From: Rubrimonas cliftonensis
Lineage (GTDB): Bacteria > Pseudomonadota > Alphaproteobacteria > Rhodobacterales > Rhodobacteraceae
Direction: 5' to 3'
DNA length: 64,000 nt
Assembly: GCF_900107585.1 (NCBI RefSeq)
Contig: NZ_FNQM01000001.1
Location: forward strand, 496,001-560,000
Positions 62,326 to 64,000 of the stretch are shown piece by piece (the stretch's first letter is position 1; every line of letters starts with the position of its first letter). Under the pieces are notes generated by a model. It saw only the letters and a program-made list of their open reading frames with translations. It was not told the origin of the DNA and made no database searches. The position numbers were made by a program, and so were the translations under genes.

Positions 62326-64000
62326 TCAGGCGCCTGTGCTCAGGGCGTTGGCCGCGGCGGCCTGCATCGTCTTGATCACCTGGAAAGCGTCCTTGAGATG
62401 GTTGCGCTCGAGATCGGAGAGTTCCCCCGGCGCCATGAAGTTGTCGGGCTTCTCCCCGGCGCGGATCAGGCGCGCCTGGTGGCGCAGCCGCGCGTCGGCG
62501 ATCAGGTCGTAGGCGTCGATCAGGTCGCGGGCGCCGGCCTGACTGATCACGCCCCCGGCCTGCGCCGCCAGAAGCCGCTCGCGCGTGTTCACCGCCGCCA
62601 ACCCCGCGCCCAGCGCGTAAAGCCGCGCCAGGTCGACGACCGGCACGACGCCGGCGTGCTTCATGTCGATGCGGTCCTTGTGCTCGCCGCTGCGGATCAG
62701 CGACAGCCCGCGGAACAGGCCCAGCGGCGGCTGGTGCTTGAGCGAGTTGCGCACCATGTGCGCCCGGAAGATCGAGTTCCTGCGCGCCGCCGCCAGCGTC
62801 TCGTCCTGCAGCCGCGAAAGCAGCTCCTCGCGACCGGCGATGGCGCGCAGGTCGAACATCACCGAGGCGAGCATCTGCGCCTCGTCGTCGGGCTTGCCGA
62901 TCCACTTGCGGAAATAGCCGCGCCATACGGCCTCGGGCTGGCGCCAGCGCGGGTTGGTCGCCATCATGTCGCCGGGGCAGTAGACGTAGCCGGCGGCGTC
63001 GAGCCCGTCGCTGACGAAGTGCGCCAGCTTCTCGAAATAGGCCCCGTGCTCGGCCGCGTCATAGGCGTCGTCGAGGATGAGGCAGTTGTCCTGGTCGGAG
63101 ACGCCGGTCTGCTCGCGCCGGCCCTGGCTGCCGCAGGCCGCCCAGCACCAGCCGACCGGCGCGGGGCCCAGATCGGCCTCCGCCAGCGCCAGCAGCCGGC
63201 GGGTCAGCGCGTCGGAAACCGTCGTCATGATGCGCCCAACATCGTAGGCGGAGGCGCCGCCGCCCACCATCTGCGCCAGCACGCCGGGGGCCCGCGCGAC
63301 GATGGCCGCGAAGTCCTCGAAGCGCGACCGCCTGGCGATGTCGCCCACGAGAAACACCGCCGAACTCGCCTGCCGCTGCACGAGGTTGGTCGAGGTCAGC
63401 ACGCCGACGAGCCGCCCGCCCTCGACCACGGGCAGGTGCGAGATGCGCCGCTCCGTCATCAGCACCAGCGCGTCGAAGGCCAGCGCGCCGGGCGCCACGA
63501 TCATCGGGTCTGGCGTCATCGCGGCGCGCACCGGCGTCTCGCCGCCGAGGCCCTCGGCAAGCACCCGGTCGGCGAGGTCGCCGGTGGTGAGGATGCCGAC
63601 GAGCCGCCCGTCCTCGGTGACGGGAAGGCAGGAGATGTCGTGCTCGCGGATCAGCGCCGCCGCCGCGCGCACGGTCGCGTCCGGGGCGACGGCGATGGGA
63701 TCAGGCGTCATGAGCGCGCCGATCTTCTCGGAGAGCAGCGGGTCCGCCGTGCGGCCCGGCTCCGCCGCGCGGGCGCGGTCGAAGAAGGCGGCGAAGCCCG
63801 GCTCGGCGTCGCAGAGCGCGCGGAAGGCGGAGGCGGGAATGGCGTAGAGCGCGCAGGGCTCGGCGGCCTCCGCGGTCGAGGCGGCGACGCCGGAGCGCAG
63901 CAGGCTGCGCGCGCCGAAGAACTCGCCGGGGCCGATCGCCGTCGGGAGCGCGCCCCCCGGCGCGATCAGGCGCACGACGCCGCTGCGGATGGCGTAGACG
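62326..64000 (-). CDS. cNMP-binding / CBS / DUF294 nucleotidyltransferase-like protein (5' truncated by window)
   Basis: At least 558 residues are visible and the frame continues past the window edge (VYAIRSGVVRLIAPGG reads straight through). In order: the end of a cyclic-nucleotide-binding domain (AIGPGEFFGARSLL); two CBS domains (MTPDPIAVAPDATVRAAAALIREHDI and MTPDPMIVAPGALAFDALVLMTERRI); the DUF294 nucleotidyltransferase core CGSQGRREQTGVSDQDN with a D-x-D pair; and a helical DUF294 C-terminal domain. In other bacteria such proteins sit next to acetate/solute symporters (ActP type) and an exonuclease gene. The symporter, if present, would be upstream of this window. Confidence 0.9.
   Translation of the reverse strand, partial: VYAIRSGVVRLIAPGGALPTAIGPGEFFGARSLLRSGVAASTAEAAEPCALYAIPASAFRALCDAEPGFAAFFDRARAAEPGRTADPLLSEKIGALMTPDPIAVAPDATVRAAAALIREHDISCLPVTEDGRLVGILTTGDLADRVLAEGLGGETPVRAAMTPDPMIVAPGALAFDALVLMTERRISHLPVVEGGRLVGVLTSTNLVQRQASSAVFLVGDIARRSRFEDFAAIVARAPGVLAQMVGGGASAYDVGRIMTTVSDALTRRLLALAEADLGPAPVGWCWAACGSQGRREQTGVSDQDNCLILDDAYDAAEHGAYFEKLAHFVSDGLDAAGYVYCPGDMMATNPRWRQPEAVWRGYFRKWIGKPDDEAQMLASVMFDLRAIAGREELLSRLQDETLAAARRNSIFRAHMVRNSLKHQPPLGLFRGLSLIRSGEHKDRIDMKHAGVVPVVDLARLYALGAGLAAVNTRERLLAAQAGGVISQAGARDLIDAYDLIADARLRHQARLIRAGEKPDNFMAPGELSDLERNHLKDAFQVIKTMQAAAANALSTGA

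Overview
The window is a 64 kb stretch of very GC-rich (roughly 70%) chromosomal DNA from an alphaproteobacterium, most likely Rhodobacterales or a close relative. The grounds are a DUF6314 protein, a PopZ-type (DUF2497) protein beside tolC and pcm, MreBCD-PBP2-RodA in one run, alphaproteobacterial Zur/ZnuABC, a DUF294/CBS protein with a linked 3'-5' exonuclease, and pervasive stop/start overlaps. It reads as housekeeping chromosome. I see no rRNA, CRISPR array, insertion sequence, integrase or phage module. One tRNA gene, tRNA-Arg(CCT), is present.

Layout. 1-3.7 kb: end of a MATE exporter, bioY, a DUF6314 protein, purB, a small membrane protein and a glutathione-peroxidase-like protein. 3.7-8.8 kb: a zinc-acquisition island, with znuA and a ZevAB-like pair (DUF1007 + NicO) on the minus strand facing zur-znuC-znuB on the plus strand across a short operator region. 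8.9-10.4 kb: an MxaD-like SRPBCC protein and a YVTN beta-propeller protein with no methanol dehydrogenase nearby. 10.5-16.3 kb: the rod-shape operon mreB-mreC-mreD-mrdA-rodA. 16.4-23.8 kb: GhrA-like dehydrogenase, DUF502 membrane protein, a lipoprotein, ilvD, a 67-residue protein, a peptidoglycan-binding secreted protein, a GNAT and a SOUL protein. 24-33.8 kb: valS, an AsnC/Lrp regulator divergent from an ornithine-type decarboxylase, DUF2497/PopZ, tolC, pcm, msrP and serB. 33.9-36.7 kb: cysK and guaB, divergent, followed by about 850 bp with no convincing gene. 37.5-44.9 kb: a sulfatase/phosphonate-hydrolase-type enzyme, a TPR protein, a polyamine-type ABC importer (binding protein, ATPase, two permeases) and a DUF6065-like protein. 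44.9-52.4 kb: thrS, a DadA-like oxidoreductase, an esterase coupled to an unknown exported protein, anmK, a DsbD-N protein, yqgE and the tRNA. 52.4-64 kb: an M48 protease, a family-5 solute-binding protein, an XRE-cupin regulator divergent from an acyl-CoA ligase, a FrnE-like DsbA protein, a membrane protein, and a minus-strand operon of DUF294/CBS protein, membrane protein and a membrane-sensor/DnaQ-exonuclease fusion that continues past the window.

The least ordinary signals are not in the main gene list. They are: a roughly 210 bp patch of about 44% GC in frame inside valS, flanked by and containing palindromes; two plus-strand Rho-independent terminators that no annotated gene uses, each preceded by further symmetry (a perfect TGTGA-N6-TCACA palindrome in one case, a second hairpin in the other), which look like the 3' ends of unannotated small RNAs; a 13-bp-stem hairpin with an FNR-like box in its centre; and the sensor-exonuclease fusion. 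All of these are readings of the sequence by eye and need computation or RNA data to settle.
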